From Flavobacterium sp. SUN052 (GTDB lineage Bacteria > Bacteroidota > Bacteroidia > Flavobacteriales > Flavobacteriaceae), in contig NZ_JAPQNS010000007.1 in the NCBI RefSeq assembly GCF_028867935.1, positions 248,001 to 312,000 of the forward strand: a stretch of DNA of 64,000 nt, written 5' to 3'. The notes under the pieces are model-generated. The model had not been told where the DNA came from. It did not search any database and saw nothing but the letters and a program-made list of their open reading frames with translations. Shown here piece by piece: positions 62,109-64,000 of the stretch; position 1 is the stretch's first letter; the number at the start of each line of letters is the position of its first letter. The position numbers and the translations under genes are program-made.

Positions 62109-63023
62109 ATGAGCCTTTTAAAACTAGTTTTTCTCGTGCTTACAGCCTACAGCCTGACCATTTTTTTAGCCGTCGCCCAGACCGCTCCCGCAAGTAACGC
62201 GGTGCAGTTGTCCGGGCGTGTTCAAACCTCCGACGGGCAGCCACTCGCCTATGTAAGTGTAGGAATTCCCGGTACTCCTGTGGGTACGGTGTCAAACGAA
62301 GCCGGCAATTTTGCGCTGATGATAAAGCCCAGTACCGCCCCTACCGACTCGGTTCGGTTTAGTTTGCTGGGTTACAAAACGGTTGCTCTGACGGTAGAAG
62401 CCCTCCGCCAGCAACTGCAAAGAGGGAACGCCTTAATCCTCACCGAAGCCATGCAACAACTGGCCGAGGTTCGCATAATACCCAGCAAGAGCAAGGTTAT
62501 CGGAACACGCCGAATCGAGGCCAATATGAAAACGAACATGCTCCTGAGTGGCCTGCCCAGCCAGAACCTGGGGTCGGAAGTGGGACGGCGATTCAATTTG
62601 CCCAACAAAAATCACCTGCTCACCGAATACCGGGTGTACGTACAGAGCAATTTTGCCTCAACTACGTTGCGGGTAAATATCTACGAAGCTGGCACCATGC
62701 GCCCGCTGCTGACACGGAACGTCTACGTGACCCTGACGGGTAAGCACAACGACTGGGTAACGGTCGATTTAAGTCCATACAACATTGTAACGAAGGGCGA
62801 TGTGGTGGCCAGCCTGCAATGGGTTGGCAGCGAGGGTAAAGGAACCTATCTGGCTTTACCCATCCAGATGCCCGCTTTTGCCACCCATCTCTACAAATAC
62901 GGCAGTCAGAACAACTGGAAAACATTCCGGGGCATGAGTACAGCCATGACACTCGGCTTTAGCCCAGCCGATGCCGAAACAGAAGCCAATCCCCAACCTG
63001 AATCACTCACCTCTATCCGGTAA
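62109..63023 (+). CDS. Secreted protein with carboxypeptidase-regulatory-like domain
   Basis: This 304-residue protein has a signal peptide ending at VAQ (~25), then a carboxypeptidase-regulatory-like domain (~33-115: QLSGRVQTSDGQPLAYVSVGIPGTPVGTV, SNEAGNFALMI), as found at the N-terminus of TonB receptors, but without plug or barrel. The remainder (~130-290) is beta-rich (EYRVYVQSNFASTTLRVNIYEA, WVTVDLSPYNIVTKGDVV, LGFSPAD). Function is unknown. It lies 6 bases upstream of the CPBP protease gene and probably is co-expressed with it. Confidence 0.82.
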   Translation: MSLLKLVFLVLTAYSLTIFLAVAQTAPASNAVQLSGRVQTSDGQPLAYVSVGIPGTPVGTVSNEAGNFALMIKPSTAPTDSVRFSLLGYKTVALTVEALRQQLQRGNALILTEAMQQLAEVRIIPSKSKVIGTRRIEANMKTNMLLSGLPSQNLGSEVGRRFNLPNKNHLLTEYRVYVQSNFASTTLRVNIYEAGTMRPLLTRNVYVTLTGKHNDWVTVDLSPYNIVTKGDVVASLQWVGSEGKGTYLALPIQMPAFATHLYKYGSQNNWKTFRGMSTAMTLGFSPADAETEANPQPESLTSIR

Positions 63024-63029
63024 CTAGCC

Positions 63030-63842
63030 ATGAAAAAACCACACATTACTACGCTTGTTGTCATTGCCACAACCTTGTTTGGGTATTTTGCCCGCACCCC
63101 CATCATGACGGCCCTGGGTTTCGATTCAGCCAAGTCGTTTTCGTTACTCGGCTTCACGGTTTATCGGCTCGTCTGGAATGTAGCTTTACCAGCGTTGGCC
63201 ATTGCGCTGATTCATGGCCCGCGCCAGGTTTGGGCTGAATTGGGCTGGAATGCCAACCTGCTCAAAGGGATCAGCGTTGGTGCGTTGATTACCCTTCCTA
63301 TGCTGCTCATGTTTGCGATTACGTTTCAGCCCGTAAACCTGCCAGCCAATGAATTATGGACTGGGTTCTACACACACTCATTCTGGGCGGGTCTGGCCGA
63401 AGAGACTGCTTTTCGGGCGTTTCTGTTTGGTCAGTTGTACCGGCACGGGCGCTGGCCATTCTGGCTAGCTGCTGGCGCGCAGGGAATTCTGTTTAGCATT
63501 GGCCATCTCTACCAGGCCAACGATACCCTACAGGCCGTTGGGGTGTTTGCGGTTACGTTTGCCGGGGCTGTCTGGTTTTCGTGGTTATGGTTATGCTGGA
63601 AAAACCTGTGGGTACCAGTCACGGTTCACATTCTGATGAATGCCTGGTGGGGCTTGTTTGCCGTCGATAATTCGGCCCTCGGCGGCTGGGTTGCCAACGG
63701 GTGCCGGGCCGCTACTATCGTCCTGTCGATCTGGTTAACCATCCGCGAATTGCGGAAACAGGGACGGAGCGCCAAAATATGGCAGGAAAAGCCAGCTTCG
63801 GAACCTGAGACGCTCAGGCTTCAGGTAGTCGGAATCAGGTAA
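63030..63842 (+). CDS. CPBP-family intramembrane metalloprotease (CAAX-type)
   Basis: This 270-residue protein has about eight TM helices. The CPBP signatures are EETAFR (Glu124, Glu125, Arg129), the FSIGHLYQ His motif (~158) and HILMN (~206) in the late helices. Family members include CAAX-prenyl proteases and bacteriocin self-immunity proteins; in bacteria the substrate is mostly unknown. The gene follows the carboxypeptidase-regulatory protein gene by 6 bases, which suggests one transcript. Confidence 0.9.
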   Translation: MKKPHITTLVVIATTLFGYFARTPIMTALGFDSAKSFSLLGFTVYRLVWNVALPALAIALIHGPRQVWAELGWNANLLKGISVGALITLPMLLMFAITFQPVNLPANELWTGFYTHSFWAGLAEETAFRAFLFGQLYRHGRWPFWLAAGAQGILFSIGHLYQANDTLQAVGVFAVTFAGAVWFSWLWLCWKNLWVPVTVHILMNAWWGLFAVDNSALGGWVANGCRAATIVLSIWLTIRELRKQGRSAKIWQEKPASEPETLRLQVVGIR

Positions 63843-63890
63843 CCACCGCGACAATTAAGCGGGTCAGGCTCGGTGTGTCTTTTGATCCGC

Positions 63891-64000
63891 TCATAACCAC
63901 TCCCAGGCACTTTGATACGCATTCAGACTTTCGGCATAGGCAATGAAATCCGAATAGAAAGGCAAACTCGATAAGGTCGCACTGTCGCCAACAATAACCA
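63891..64000 (-). CDS. C-terminus of a minus-strand gene (5' end beyond window)
   Basis: The minus strand is open from the window edge for 36 codons to a TGA at 63891-63893. The visible end reads VIVGDSATLSSLPFYSD then FIAYAESLNAYQSAWEWL. It could be the tail of a protein of unknown family; amphipathic helix character is evident. It is short, so it is only weakly supported as coding. Confidence 0.45.
   Translation of the reverse strand, partial: VIVGDSATLSSLPFYSDFIAYAESLNAYQSAWEWL

Overview
The window is chromosomal DNA of a Bacteroidota bacterium. The family content points to the Cytophagales, Spirosoma-like, though the genus is inferred. The evidence is a SusC/SusD pair, secreted proteases with type IX secretion (T9SS) C-terminal sorting domains, several ~800-residue FtsX-type permeases, LytS/LytTR two-component genes, DUF2911 and DUF1003 proteins, and start regions that lack Shine-Dalgarno sequences but carry the Bacteroidota -7 element TAnnTTTG. 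No rRNA, tRNA, CRISPR array, insertion sequence or prophage was seen.

Layout. 1-5158 (+): 3' end of a TonB-dependent receptor with a small lipoprotein, a ROK sugar kinase with a GmhA-like isomerase, and a secreted barrel-like protein. 5256-12984: molybdopterin oxidoreductase, GH105-type hydrolase, a Uma2 remnant, two secreted alpha/beta hydrolases with TPR tails, a beta-propeller lipoprotein and a SUMF1-like protein. 13380-30839: four FtsX-type permeases without an ATPase gene, interleaved with a Uma2-like gene, two S41 peptidases, an M1 aminopeptidase and a methyltransferase. 31098-39012 (+): OmpA protein, MpaB-like protein, DUF1003 protein, lipoprotein, S8 protease, macro-domain protein and M14 carboxypeptidase, the two proteases carrying T9SS tails. 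39021-46009: sulfatase, ModE-like regulator, basic secreted protein, Nudix hydrolase, DUF2911 protein, a sodium:solute symporter preceded by a 41-residue membrane protein, and an SDR. 46214-50580: SusC/SusD. 50682-53792: a LytS-LytS-LytTR operon in which one kinase looks catalytically degenerate. 53923-56208: a diheme cytochrome, membrane protein and outer-membrane barrel operon. 56511-57204: PIN toxin-antitoxin pair. 57294-59528: two surface lipoproteins. 59876-61918: LytS kinase converging on a membrane-anchored LytTR protein. 62109-63842: carboxypeptidase-regulatory-domain protein and CPBP intramembrane protease. The last ~110 bases hold the C-terminus of an unidentified minus-strand gene.

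The genes look mainly concerned with envelope and extracellular work: macromolecule breakdown (proteases, sulfatase, GH105, esterases), outer-membrane uptake and export permeases. The most unusual non-coding signal is a set of intergenic palindromic repeats of at least three sequence families, placed at gene boundaries and often touching stop or start codons. No complete unknown defence or biosynthetic system was identified. The best leads are the repeat families, the 41-residue protein coupled to the symporter, the degenerate kinase, and the permease/peptidase block.
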